A DNA stretch of 64,000 nt from Defluviitaleaceae bacterium (GTDB taxonomy: Bacteria > Bacillota > Clostridia > Lachnospirales > WQUN01): the NCBI GenBank assembly GCA_009780185.1, contig WRAN01000007.1:62001-126000 (forward strand), in the 5' to 3' direction. The position numbers and the translations under genes were made by a program. Positions 46,510 through 55,183 of this stretch are shown in pieces. The notes beneath the pieces are model-generated. The model was not told the origin of the DNA and did not search any database. It worked only from the letters and a program-made list of their open reading frames with translations. How positions within the stretch are numbered: the first letter of the stretch is position 1; every line of letters begins with the position of its first letter.

Positions 46510-47580
46510 ATGTCTTATATTCGCTTTTTTATGCCAATGATTAGTGAGGCTACCGGATATGGATTTAAAAACCGCCAGCCTGCGGGTCGCTCGATTGTAG
46601 AAGGACGAAGTGGTAATTATAAGCTTACCGTTTGGGTACAAGATTTGAGGGCTGAGACTTTTTATAATGTGTTTTTGCTGTTTTCGGATGATAGGCGTTA
46701 TGCCGGGGTAGCTATGGGAAGCCTTACTGTAGATGAAAAAGGCAAAGGGGAAATGCGGAGAGAGTTCTTGGATGATATTTTAGGTAGATTCGCCATTGCT
46801 GATATTGTAGCTGTGGTAGTTGTGGTTAGGGGCGCAAGTGGGGTTGTGAGTCCTCTTTGCGGATATAAAGACGGCGCTGTGTCTTGGCGGCATGGGTTTT
46901 ATGAGTTTGAAATGACGCTAGAGCCTGTTCCAGAACCCGAACCGATTTCAGAACCCGAGCCAAAGCCTATCCCTGAGCCAGAACCTATTCCTGTTCTAGA
47001 ACCTATTCCCGAACCGGAACCCGAAATTATACCTGAGCCAATTCCCAAGCTTGTGCTAGAACCAAAGCAAGAACCAGAGCCTATCCCCGAACCCGAAGAG
47101 CAGCTAACAATGCACTGGGCGGATACCCTACCCCAAGGCGAGATGGCCAAGGCTTTCCGCAATGCATTAGAAAAACTCCGTGCAGAAACCATCCAATCTT
47201 CAGCCAAGTGCGACCCACAACCAAATATACTTCTATTATTCTCCAACAACGAGCCTGTTACCCCCTTTATTACCCAAAACAGAAAAACCAAGTGGGTAAG
47301 CTTCACTTTATCAGACAATGTTCCACCACCCTGCAATATGCCTAACCTATTCCAAGACCCATTCATCCAAGCTGCTCACGAGGAATATGGACATCTAATT
47401 TTTGGTATGACTATAGATCAAGGCCCCTGTCGTTATATAATCGGCATACCCGGAGTATATGACCAAGAAAGCAGACAAAAGGCCAGACGGCTGGGCTTTA
47501 ATCAATTTAAATGCTGTAAAGATGCATACCCAACTTGGGGCGAAGCGGGATACTGGCTAATGTTCGTAACTTTATGCTAA
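46510..47580 (+). CDS. hypothetical protein with Pro-Glu repeat linker
   Basis: A 356-residue protein in three parts: an N-terminal domain of about 135 residues ([48 protein letters not shown]), a linker of Glu-Pro repeats at about 138-198 (EPEPIP type), and a C-terminal domain with [29 protein letters not shown] and [14 protein letters not shown]. No signal or membrane segment. The C-terminal domain recurs in clostridial proteins of unknown role, some with spore or surface links. GGAGG precedes the ATG; the GTG two codons earlier is less likely. Confidence 0.65.
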   Translation: MSYIRFFMPMISEATGYGFKNRQPAGRSIVEGRSGNYKLTVWVQDLRAETFYNVFLLFSDDRRYAGVAMGSLTVDEKGKGEMRREFLDDILGRFAIADIVAVVVVVRGASGVVSPLCGYKDGAVSWRHGFYEFEMTLEPVPEPEPISEPEPKPIPEPEPIPVLEPIPEPEPEIIPEPIPKLVLEPKQEPEPIPEPEEQLTMHWADTLPQGEMAKAFRNALEKLRAETIQSSAKCDPQPNILLLFSNNEPVTPFITQNRKTKWVSFTLSDNVPPPCNMPNLFQDPFIQAAHEEYGHLIFGMTIDQGPCRYIIGIPGVYDQESRQKARRLGFNQFKCCKDAYPTWGEAGYWLMFVTLC

Positions 47581-47613
47581 ACTCATATCATTAATCATGA
47601 AATGAGGATACCA

Positions 47614-48249
47614 ATGCGCGCACGTAAGAAGAAATGGGCTCCTGACGTACTGGCAAATAATCCAAGAATAATAAGAGACGCGGACGCTCATGCAAGAAAG
47701 CTAAAGGAATACTTCGATAACAATAATCCCCTATATCTTGAAATAGGCTGTGGAAAGGGGCGTTTTGCCGCCGAGTCCTCACGCCTTTACCCGGATATAA
47801 ATTTCATAGCCATGGAGCGAGAACCCGTAATCCTAGCCGCCGCCGCAAGGCAAGCTGAGGAGCGTGGCGCTAACTCCTTGGCTTTTTTACTGCTGGATGC
47901 AGACGTACTGTTGGATTATTTTAAGCCTGGAGATATTCAGAGGCTATTTATAAATTTCTGCGACCCATGGCCAGGAAAAAAGAAGCGAGCTAAGAGACGC
48001 TTGACCCACGAGAAATATTTGTCCATGTACGAAGAACTAAAAATCCCAGAATTGCATTTTAAAACCGATAACCGCTCTCTATTCGAGTTCTCCTTACAAA
48101 GCTTTAGCGAGCAAGGATGGCTGATGAAGAATATATCCCTAGACCTGCATCAAAGCGATATGGAAGATAATATAATGACGGAGTATGAAGAAAAGTTCTC
48201 AACAAAAGGCTTCCCGATATACCGCCTTGAGGCCACTCCGCCAAAGTAG
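47614..48249 (+). CDS. trmB: tRNA (guanine-46-N7)-methyltransferase
   Basis: A 211-residue TrmB: YLEIGCGKGRFAAESSRLYP is the SAM motif (about 41-60), NFIAMEREPVIL follows, then the signature INFCDPWPGKKKRAKRRLTHEKYL and FKTDNRSLFEFSL. The ATG at 47614 has GAGG 6 nt upstream; the ATG four codons earlier has none. Confidence 0.95.
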   Translation: MRARKKKWAPDVLANNPRIIRDADAHARKLKEYFDNNNPLYLEIGCGKGRFAAESSRLYPDINFIAMEREPVILAAAARQAEERGANSLAFLLLDADVLLDYFKPGDIQRLFINFCDPWPGKKKRAKRRLTHEKYLSMYEELKIPELHFKTDNRSLFEFSLQSFSEQGWLMKNISLDLHQSDMEDNIMTEYEEKFSTKGFPIYRLEATPPK

Positions 48250-48286
48250 GCATATACTACTTTATAAATAAATAGGGAGAATAACC

Positions 48287-48454
48287 ATGTACCAATACCG
48301 TATTCGTATCAAGAACAAAATCCTACAAAAGTTATATCGCCCAAGACGTACAAAAATCCCCTTCTTTACTATACAGGCTATGGAAGCCCTAGAAGAGATA
48401 GACCGCCGCATCGAAGAGAAGATTACGCCACTATTGTCAGAGCTTTTTGAGTAG
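48287..48454 (+). CDS. small basic hypothetical protein
   Basis: A 55-residue frame (MYQYRIRIKNKILQKLYRPR, then TKIPFFTIQAMEALEEIDRRIEEK) with GGGAG 7 nt upstream. It is basic at the N-terminus and likely helical at the C-terminus. It lies between trmB and a terminator. No known family; compact size and ribosome site make it plausible. Confidence 0.5.
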   Translation: MYQYRIRIKNKILQKLYRPRRTKIPFFTIQAMEALEEIDRRIEEKITPLLSELFE

Positions 48455-48466
48455 TCCACTAGAATA

Positions 48467-48512
48467 GACCTGCTTACAAGATGTCAGAAATCTTACAAGC
48501 AGGTCTATGTTT
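48467..48512 (+). terminator. terminator after trmB/small ORF
   Basis: AGACCTGCTTACAAGAT pairs imperfectly with ATCTTACAAGCAGGTCT, then ATGTTT. The stem core ACCTGCTT resembles those at 52256 and 58922. Confidence 0.7.
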
Positions 48513-48658
48513 ATGTTGACATATTTGTATGCATGAGTTAGTATGATTTTGGCAATTCTCACATATTATTTATACACTGCTAAGAGTGGAGGCGAGTAAA
48601 AAATTCTGAAGCACATGTAACAAAACAAAAAGAAAGACATCAAAAAGGAGGATTTTTT

Positions 48659-50020
48659 TTGAAAATCTTAAAGAAAGTAACCGTACTTGCCGTAATGGCA
48701 CTGTTGATTGTTGTAGCGTTTACCGCCTGCGACAGAAACAATGAAAATGGACAAGGCTCAGTAACTGTGGATGGCGAATTTGTTATGCCCACAACCCCTA
48801 TAACTTTGACCTTCTCCTGGTGGGGCGGCGATTCCAGACATGCCGCAGTAGAAGAAGCTATAAGCATCTTTACCGATAGGTATGAAAACATAACTATTGA
48901 ACCTCAGCCGGCTTCAGGCGCGTTTTCCGATATTACCGACGCGATGATTACAAGAGTGGCGGCAGGCACCGAGGCCGACATCAACCAAGTAAACTTTAAC
49001 TGGGTACACTTGTTTGGGCGGGGTAATAATGTCTTTGCCGATCTTGGGGATTTTGACCACATTATCGACTTCAGTCAGTTTACTGATAGCGATATCGCCA
49101 GCTTGACTTTAGGAAGCGGCGAAATTGCCGGATTGCCTCACGGCATGAATGCTCGTATGCTATTGACCAATACAGCGTTTCTTAGGGAGTTTGGCTTAGA
49201 AGCAATGCCTACCGATTTTGATGAGTTTATTGCCCTCGCCGAGCAGATTTCTGCTAACAACGATGTAGTTGACTCAGGAAACAACCGCTATATCCATGTA
49301 CCTTTTTCAAACCTTGATATCGACCATTTCGTGCTTACGATGTTCTACAGCATGACCGGTAGAGATAACGTAGTTGATGGCCAATGGAATTACACTGTAG
49401 AAGAAGTTGAAGCGGTACTTGAGCTTTTATTGCGTCTAGACGCAGCTGGTGGCCAACCAACATTTGAAAATCATGACCCAATCGACAATGATCAAAACCA
49501 AGTATGGACCAGCGCCCGTGCAGCATCTTCATTCCAGTGGATTAACGTCCCACAAAATCAAGCCACACATTATGGCGGCGGCGAATATATGGATGAGATG
49601 GTTCTGTTCCCATTCCCACAGCCCGGCGGCAATACAGTGGCTGTAGCCAGAGCGAGTCTTGCCCACGCACTTTCTCGCAACTCTGATCATCCTGAGGTAG
49701 CTGCGTATTTCCTTAACTGGTTCTATACTGACCCAGATGCAATAAGAGCGGTTGGCACAGAGCTTGGCGTTCCAGGTTCTCGTGATGCCTTTGCAATCAT
49801 GGTTGAAGATGGAGTACTTCATCCTCTTCAACAGCAAGGTATTGACCTTATAAATGAACTGCCTGTAGGCTTTATGGGTGTATATTGGGAAGACGCAACA
49901 CTAAGAAATCCTAGATACGCCATATACGACGAATTAAGAACTGGCCGTATTACTGTACGTGAAGCCGCAGAACGCATGGTGCGCGAGCAACAAGAAGCAC
50001 TTGATACTATCTATAGATAA
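48659..50020 (+). CDS. sugar ABC transporter substrate-binding lipoprotein
   Basis: A 453-residue family 1 extracellular binding protein. TTG start with AAGGAGG about 8 nt upstream; signal peptide ending FTAC; then ITLTFSWWGGDSRHAAVEEAISIF, typical of the opening of UgpB/MalE-type proteins, and DINQVNFNWVHLF, LPHGMNARMLLTNTAFL later. With the two permeases it would import an oligosaccharide. No ATPase gene is linked, so it likely uses a shared MsmK/UgpC-type ATPase. Its stop overlaps the first permease start. Confidence 0.9.
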   Translation: MKILKKVTVLAVMALLIVVAFTACDRNNENGQGSVTVDGEFVMPTTPITLTFSWWGGDSRHAAVEEAISIFTDRYENITIEPQPASGAFSDITDAMITRVAAGTEADINQVNFNWVHLFGRGNNVFADLGDFDHIIDFSQFTDSDIASLTLGSGEIAGLPHGMNARMLLTNTAFLREFGLEAMPTDFDEFIALAEQISANNDVVDSGNNRYIHVPFSNLDIDHFVLTMFYSMTGRDNVVDGQWNYTVEEVEAVLELLLRLDAAGGQPTFENHDPIDNDQNQVWTSARAASSFQWINVPQNQATHYGGGEYMDEMVLFPFPQPGGNTVAVARASLAHALSRNSDHPEVAAYFLNWFYTDPDAIRAVGTELGVPGSRDAFAIMVEDGVLHPLQQQGIDLINELPVGFMGVYWEDATLRNPRYAIYDELRTGRITVREAAERMVREQQEALDTIYR

Positions 50021-50970
50021 TGGCTACTGTAAAAAATATGCCTTCCGAAAGCCCCGCAGCTGATGCTGCGGGGCTTCGGAAACGGCCCAGAAAAAGACGG
50101 AGTAAAATTCCGATAGCGCCTTTTGTGCTGTTGATTCCTTGGTTTATAGGCTTAGCAGCATTTAGGGTGTATCCGATTCTAAGATCATTTTATCTAAGCC
50201 TAACACATTTTCACATAATGGATCGCTACCCCCGATTTATCGGACTTGATAATTATGTGCGTATGTTTACAACGGACAACTTATTCCGAGATTCGGTTGC
50301 GGCGACTTTACGTTATGTGCTTTTGGGCACCCCGATAGTTTTGATTGTGTCGTTTTTTATTGCCTATGTTCTCAATTTTAAGCTAAAAGGTGTAAATCTT
50401 TTTCGGACTGCCTATTACATCCCATCGATATTGGGTGGGAATGTTGCGGTGGCTATTCTTTGGCTACAGATGTTCCGCAATAATGGACTTGTAAACGCGG
50501 CCCTTGGTATGTTTGGCGTAGAGCCTATTATGTGGCTTAGATCGGAGACATTTGCCCCGTTTGTACTAATTATGTTGTCAGCATGGCAGTTTGGTTCTAC
50601 GATGTTGATATTCCTTGCGGCACTTCAAAACGTATCTCCAAGCCTTTACGAGGCGGCCTCTATAGATGGGGCAAAGAAACATCAGCAATTGTTCCACATT
50701 ACATTGCCGGTAATCTCTCCGGTGCTATTGTTTAACGCTATAAACGTAATGTTGAGACATTTTGGAGAATTTAACTCAGCTTTCCTTATAACAGAGGGCG
50801 GCCCATTCAATGCTACATTGTTTATGAATGTGTATATATATAGGCGCTCGTTCCAGGGGTTTGACTTTGGGTACGGCTCGGCGCTGACATGGGTTTTGCT
50901 TTTGGGGATTGGTGCTGTTACCCTGATTCTCTGGCTTACATCCAAGTTCTGGGTTCACTATAGTGATTAA
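50020..50970 (+). CDS. sugar ABC transporter permease (MalF/UgpA type)
   Basis: A 316-residue permease with a cationic N-terminus (RKRPRKRRSKI) and about six membrane spans. YPILRSFYLSLTHF follows the first span, and the coupling EAA loop is EAASIDGAKKHQQLFHITLPVI. It forms a heterodimeric channel with the next gene product. Start ATG overlaps the upstream stop by 1 nt. Confidence 0.92.
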   Translation: MATVKNMPSESPAADAAGLRKRPRKRRSKIPIAPFVLLIPWFIGLAAFRVYPILRSFYLSLTHFHIMDRYPRFIGLDNYVRMFTTDNLFRDSVAATLRYVLLGTPIVLIVSFFIAYVLNFKLKGVNLFRTAYYIPSILGGNVAVAILWLQMFRNNGLVNAALGMFGVEPIMWLRSETFAPFVLIMLSAWQFGSTMLIFLAALQNVSPSLYEAASIDGAKKHQQLFHITLPVISPVLLFNAINVMLRHFGEFNSAFLITEGGPFNATLFMNVYIYRRSFQGFDFGYGSALTWVLLLGIGAVTLILWLTSKFWVHYSD

Positions 50971-50984
50971 GGGGGTGAGGGTAT

Positions 50985-51857
50985 ATGTCTGAAGCAAATC
51001 TGCGCACGATACGCAAAGCCAGAATAAGCGCGGGGATTCGTTATGTTATCCTCATTGTGGTAGGGTTATTTATGGCGTACCCCTTATTCTGGATGATTGG
51101 TAGTGCTTTTAAAGAGAATGTTGATATCTTTAACAGCGTTGCTATTTTGCCTCCTCCTGGAAGAATGACTTTGGATAACTTTCCTGGAGCATGGAATATT
51201 TCTCGGAATAACAGCATGTTGTTTTATTACATGAATACGCTGCGCTTTTTAATACCCAGGGTAGTTCTTCAGGTTATTTCTTGTACGATTACTGCCTACG
51301 CTATTGCGCGTTTTAGCTTCCCAGGTAAGAAGCTTGTTTTCGGTGCGGTTATGCTTACACTTCTGATGCCTGATGTGGCTTTCAGAATCCCGATTTTTTT
51401 CATCTTTAGGGATTTGGGCTTAATAGACACATTTGCTTCGTTGTATGTTCAGGAAATGCTTGCAGTGAACTCCTTCTTTGTGTTTATGATAATCCAGTTT
51501 ATGCGCACGATTCCAAGGGATCTTGATGAGGCGGCCGCTATTGATGGCTGCGGGCCACTACGTACTTTGGCGTATATACTAGTTCCTGTACTGCGGCCAA
51601 TAGTTATAACAGTAGCTTTGCTTACTTTTATGTGGGGCTCCAATGAGTTTTTAGGCCCTCTTATTTATTTAAACAGCCCCAGCAACCATGTATTAGCACA
51701 GGCTTTGCGTGGCCTTATGGGTGATGCCGATACGCTTACAAACTATGGCTCGATTTTTGCGGCGGCCGCTATAGCGCTTATACCTGTGCTGGCAGTTTTC
51801 TTTGCTTGTTCAAGGTACTTTGTGGAGAGTGTAGCTACCTCCGGCGGCAAGGAATAG
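50985..51857 (+). CDS. sugar ABC transporter permease (MalG/UgpE type)
   Basis: A 290-residue permease partner: MAYPLFWMIGSAFKENVDIF near the N-terminus is typical of MalG-type subunits, about six spans follow, and the EAA loop reads EAAAIDGCGPLRTLAYILVPVLRP. GGGGGTGAGG precedes the ATG. Confidence 0.92.
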   Translation: MSEANLRTIRKARISAGIRYVILIVVGLFMAYPLFWMIGSAFKENVDIFNSVAILPPPGRMTLDNFPGAWNISRNNSMLFYYMNTLRFLIPRVVLQVISCTITAYAIARFSFPGKKLVFGAVMLTLLMPDVAFRIPIFFIFRDLGLIDTFASLYVQEMLAVNSFFVFMIIQFMRTIPRDLDEAAAIDGCGPLRTLAYILVPVLRPIVITVALLTFMWGSNEFLGPLIYLNSPSNHVLAQALRGLMGDADTLTNYGSIFAAAAIALIPVLAVFFACSRYFVESVATSGGKE

Positions 51858-51858
51858 T

Positions 51859-52251
51859 ATGCTGCTTACAATAAAGCGTGTTTGCGCTAATATCATTGAT
51901 ATCGTTTTATTCTTTGCGCTTCTTGTTATGCTGTTTTTGCATGTTTCCCCGGTGGTGTCAGGCTTTATAGCTAACCCGACTATTGCCGGGGTTATTGTAT
52001 TATTGCTTCTTATTGCGATTATCACAGGGATACAATATCCTTTTATTAAAGTACATCAAACCATAGGGAAGGCGTTTTTCAGATTAAAAATTGTTTCAAC
52101 AAATACTGAGAGGCCTTTGACGGTTGCTATCGTACTTCAAAGAGAGCTTTTTGCTAAAGTTGCCTCAGGCTATCTGCTGTGCTTTCCTGTTTTGCTTGGT
52201 AAAACAGGTGGCCATGAGATAATTACTGAGACTGAGGTTGTATCGGTTTAA
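51859..52251 (+). CDS. RDD-family small membrane protein
   Basis: A 130-residue membrane protein. KRVCANIIDIVLFFALLV is the first span with the RDD-type R-x-x-A-x-x-ID opening, a second hydrophobic span follows, and KVHQTIGKAFFRLKIVSTNTERPLTVAIVLQREL matches the RDD ...GK...L...G..RP.....REL signature. It starts 1 nt after the permease stop, with AAGGA upstream, so it is the fourth gene of the sugar-transport operon. Function unknown. Confidence 0.75.
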   Translation: MLLTIKRVCANIIDIVLFFALLVMLFLHVSPVVSGFIANPTIAGVIVLLLLIAIITGIQYPFIKVHQTIGKAFFRLKIVSTNTERPLTVAIVLQRELFAKVASGYLLCFPVLLGKTGGHEIITETEVVSV

Positions 52252-52255
52252 CAAT

Positions 52256-52300
52256 AAAACACCTGCTTGCGAAAATTTATATGCAAGCAGGTGTTTTTTT
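52256..52300 (+). terminator. terminator of the sugar ABC operon
   Basis: AAAACACCTGCTTGC pairs with GCAAGCAGGTGTTTT around a 12-nt loop, then TTT. Very strong. The same stem is reused at 58922. Confidence 0.93.
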
Positions 52301-52340
52301 AAGTGGATTATTTTTTACATAAACATAAAGCTATAATACA

Positions 52341-52793
52341 TTAATCCGCATATGCCATCCTAAGTGCTGCAATAACCGCATCCTGCAAGATTCCTGTTGT
52401 TACCGGATAATCTGTTTGGGGCGTGATATACGCGGACTGATGTCTTAATACTTCTTCTGCTAAATCTCTCATCCTTGGCTCAAACAGTGGATAGAATGTG
52501 CGCTGTACATCATCCATCCCCGCTAGATATACCATTAAGATATCATTTTCGCTTACGGTTACTCTAACTTCTACGGGTTCGTCGTTAAGAATAATTGTTG
52601 ATACATATGTACCTGGCATGAATCGCTGGGTGTCTTGGTTATATGGCGGCCTATCTTCAGGCACATCACCGCGCCCACGCGGAACCAAAAGAACCAGTAG
52701 TAAAATGATTAATGCCAGCCCTAGCAGGGAGAAAATCCCTATCCTTATTAGATCCTTCATCTGTAGTACAAAAATCCTCGTACCACCCATCAT
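52341..52793 (-). CDS. membrane-anchored FMN-bind-like protein
   Basis: A 150-residue protein: an N-terminal membrane anchor (IGIFSLLGLALIILLLVLLV) then an extracytoplasmic domain with FMPGTYVSTIILNDEPVEVRVTVSENDILMV and LRHQSAYITPQTDYPVTTGILQDAVIAALR. This order resembles the FMN_bind domain (G-x-Y...V-x-V...TGAT-x-T...A), but the flavinylated Thr motif is replaced by PVTTGILQ. AGAGGT lies 7 nt before the ATG. Confidence 0.55.
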   Translation of the reverse strand: MMGGTRIFVLQMKDLIRIGIFSLLGLALIILLLVLLVPRGRGDVPEDRPPYNQDTQRFMPGTYVSTIILNDEPVEVRVTVSENDILMVYLAGMDDVQRTFYPLFEPRMRDLAEEVLRHQSAYITPQTDYPVTTGILQDAVIAALRMAYAD

Positions 52794-52864
52794 AAATAAA
52801 CCTCTCTCACTAATTAACTTACATTAATGTATGAGCATAGGATGTGGTTTATGCAAGTTTTGCT

Positions 52865-54703
52865 CTACCTCCCCAGTATAGTAGTGTTAATCATATGATC
52901 AAGCTCGCCCCAGTTGCCCACCGCATTTCTTCGTAGGTCTACTAGCTCTAAATTTTCAAGGTGTGCCAGTGGGGATACATCACTTATAAAGTTATCCTCA
53001 GCTATGAAAATCTGTAGATTTTCCATACTGCTTACAAAGTCTATGCTTCGGATATCATTGCTAGAGATGCTCAGTGCTGTAAGCCCTGTAAGGGCGGCAA
53101 GGGCGTTGGTGTGGTCTTGTAAATCGTATCTATCTATAAAGAATATACTTGTCATTCCGCCATCTATCTGTATTCGGTAGTTGCCCATAAGGTTTATGTT
53201 ATTCATATGAAGTGTATGCAAGTTTTGCATGGCACTAATCCTGGAGATATCGCCTACAACATTATTGCGGGATATGTTTAGTTCCTCCAGATTTTCCATT
53301 GCAAAAATGAAGTTCCAATTGAAGTATAACTCATTCCCTGATAGGTTTAGGTATCTGAGGTTTGTAAGTCTTCCTATTGCGCTCATGTTGCTAACCTCGC
53401 TGCCGAATACCCGGCTGCTGTGTATTTGCAAAAACCGTAGGTTCGTTAAATCTCCCAGAGGTGAGGCATCTGTCAGCAGCCATCCAAAGCTAATAGCAAG
53501 CTCCTCTAGGTTTGTCATCCCTCTTATTCCATCAATATTATCAGGATTATGCAGAGACATACGCCATACTGAGGTTAATCCTTCCAAGAAATCTACAGGT
53601 CTTACAGTCCCTGTATTGCGGCCCGTGTCAAGATGAAGCTCTTCTAATACCGTAAACCCTGCAAGGGATGGGATTTCAGGCACGTCGCGATTATCAAACA
53701 GGCGTAAGTATCGCAGATTTACAAGGGGTAAGATAAAGTTATAGGTGCGTGTGTCTGTACGTATTAGGGTTAGCGATTCCAGGTTTGTTAGGTGGCTTAT
53801 AAAATGCAAATCCCTGTCGCTGCTGCGCTCTATATGCAGTGAACGAAGCCAGGTCATATCTTGTAGGGTGTTGAAAGATGCCAACTCTCGATTATCGGTA
53901 AAAGAAAGCTCTGTAATATTTCTTTGCTGGCTTAAAATAGAAAGATCAACAACACCGGTAGCGGTTAGATTAATGGCATAAAGGTTTGGAAGGTCAGTAA
54001 TGCCTTGTAGTGCTGTAAAATTTCTACCGTTTACGGTTAGTCTTTCAAGCTTTGGCAGCACGGTGAATGTGGAAAGATTGGTTATGGTTCTTCCTGCAGG
54101 GACATCCAAAATCCTTATGTTGGGTAATCCTGAGAGGGCATCTTGGGTGGGCGTTGAAGAAAGAGTAAGAACCTCTAGGTTTGCAAAATAGGCCAGTTGA
54201 TATAAGTTTTGAACGTCAGAATTGGGATGGGTCATGACTGGGTCGTCTTCATTGTTAAGCCCAAAAGACACGCTCTCTCTTTCTATCAATAACACATGTA
54301 TTTCGTCTATGTCTTCCCAATTGATGTGGGTAATCTCTCTTGCGAAGAATAATTCCAATGCCTGCCTAAGGCCAGGGTCGGTAAATGCTTCGTGGGGAGG
54401 GTATCTGTAGGCCGGGGTGTATATCTCTGGTTCGGGGTCTGGGGTAGGCTGGTACTCGGTAACCCAATTAGTGATAGGTTCCGGAGCAGTAGGCCCAGAT
54501 GTTCTTGGGCGAGTTGTTATAACAACAAGAAAAATAATAGTTGCTATGGCGATTAAGCCAAGGGCAACCATTGGCATTGGAGAGCGTTTGTCTTCTTTTT
54601 CCTGTTTTATGAATGCACTTTGGGGAACGGGTGCTCCGCACATAGGGCATGTGTCTGTGGCTTTTATTATTTCTTTGTTGCAATATTGGCAAGTAATAAT
54701 CAT
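52865..54703 (-). CDS. zinc-ribbon, membrane-anchored leucine-rich-repeat protein
   Basis: A 612-residue protein. N-terminal zinc ribbon TCQYCNKEIIKATDTCPMCG (about 4-23), a membrane span (MVALGLIAIATIIFLVVITT), a Pro-rich spacer, then about seventeen leucine-rich repeats of 20-24 residues (LTNLESLTLIRTDT type; NLEELNISRNN; NLELVDLRRN at the end). The zinc ribbon would be cytoplasmic and the LRR domain outside. LRR proteins of this kind bind proteins or peptides; the partner is unknown. GGAGG precedes the ATG. Confidence 0.8.
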   Translation of the reverse strand: MIITCQYCNKEIIKATDTCPMCGAPVPQSAFIKQEKEDKRSPMPMVALGLIAIATIIFLVVITTRPRTSGPTAPEPITNWVTEYQPTPDPEPEIYTPAYRYPPHEAFTDPGLRQALELFFAREITHINWEDIDEIHVLLIERESVSFGLNNEDDPVMTHPNSDVQNLYQLAYFANLEVLTLSSTPTQDALSGLPNIRILDVPAGRTITNLSTFTVLPKLERLTVNGRNFTALQGITDLPNLYAINLTATGVVDLSILSQQRNITELSFTDNRELASFNTLQDMTWLRSLHIERSSDRDLHFISHLTNLESLTLIRTDTRTYNFILPLVNLRYLRLFDNRDVPEIPSLAGFTVLEELHLDTGRNTGTVRPVDFLEGLTSVWRMSLHNPDNIDGIRGMTNLEELAISFGWLLTDASPLGDLTNLRFLQIHSSRVFGSEVSNMSAIGRLTNLRYLNLSGNELYFNWNFIFAMENLEELNISRNNVVGDISRISAMQNLHTLHMNNINLMGNYRIQIDGGMTSIFFIDRYDLQDHTNALAALTGLTALSISSNDIRSIDFVSSMENLQIFIAEDNFISDVSPLAHLENLELVDLRRNAVGNWGELDHMINTTILGR

Positions 54704-54742
54704 AATATCCTCCGGATACGTTGGTATTTATATAATAATAGC

Positions 54743-54777
54743 AAAAAGGATATCTCTTGGCGAGATATCCTTTTTTT
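54743..54777. terminator. bidirectional terminator-like hairpin
   Basis: AAAAAGGATATCTC-TTGGC-GAGATATCCTTTTTTT. On the plus strand it insulates the toxin element; on the minus strand it lies upstream of the LRR gene. Confidence 0.8.
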
Positions 54778-54808
54778 GTGTTATAATTTAATTGCAACAA
54801 GGCAAGGC

Positions 54809-54853
54809 GGCATTTGCTCGGCTGACCTCCCGAAACATGAAAGGAGGGATGCC
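54809..54853 (+). promoter_or_regulatory. hairpin masking the toxin ribosome site
   Basis: GGCAT (54809) pairs with ATGCC (54849) and CCTCCC (54826) with GGAGGG (54843), so the Shine-Dalgarno of the Hol-Tox gene is base-paired in its own leader. Type I toxins are commonly kept silent this way until processed. A TATAAT at 54782 could be the promoter. Confidence 0.6.
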
Positions 54854-54855
54854 CT

Positions 54856-54948
54856 ATGTATATGGATGCTCAGACAGTAATAGCGGTAGTTGCGTTAATT
54901 ACACTGGTGTTATTGATCATAGAACTAAAAGATAAACAAAAAAAATAG
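54856..54948 (+). CDS. putative holin-like toxin (Hol-Tox, type I toxin)
   Basis: A 30-residue peptide: MYMDAQTVIAVVALITLVLL then IIELKDKQKK. One hydrophobic membrane helix followed by a basic tail is exactly the Hol-Tox/TxpA-like plan in Firmicutes. GGAGGG lies 7 nt before the ATG. The mRNA leader masks the ribosome site, and an antisense RNA converges on the 3' end. The peptide would insert in the membrane and depolarise or perturb the cell when unregulated. Confidence 0.82.
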   Translation: MYMDAQTVIAVVALITLVLLIIELKDKQKK

Positions 54949-55057
54949 CCGCTCTCCCTCATAAGTGAACGGCTATCGCTTTTAGTTACACTACGGGACT
55001 TAGCCGTAGCGCCTTGCTTACATAATATGGGCGGGTAAACCCGCTCGTTTTTATTAT
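54942..55057 (-). ncRNA. candidate antisense antitoxin RNA
   Basis: Predicted 115-nt RNA from the promoter at 55064-55093. It holds GCGGG-TTTA-CCCGC and CTACGG/CCGTAG hairpins and ends in ATAGCCG...CGGCTAT followed by TTTTTTTT, a strong terminator overlapping the toxin stop codon. That terminator works in both directions, so toxin mRNA and this RNA converge and are complementary at their 3' ends. The layout matches txpA-RatA and other Hol-Tox loci. Predicted from sequence only. Confidence 0.65.
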
Positions 55058-55063
55058 GCACAT

Positions 55064-55093
55064 ATTATAATCAAAGTATGTCGGAAATAGCAA
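55064..55093 (-). promoter_or_regulatory. promoter of the antisense RNA
   Basis: On the minus strand: TTGCTA, 18-nt spacer, consensus TATAAT. Start about 55057. No coding gene follows on this strand before the terminator, supporting a free-standing RNA. Confidence 0.65.
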
Positions 55094-55183
55094 GTGAAAT
55101 AAAAAAATAAATCTTACATTAACTTATTATTTGACATAAGATTAAAGCATTGCGATCTATGCTCATTAATTAGGAGGTCAACA

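Noticed and set aside
46920-47100. CRISPR-like or non-coding repeat in the Glu-Pro region
   Set aside because: The repeats are in-frame codons for Glu-Pro without spacers; this is a protein linker.
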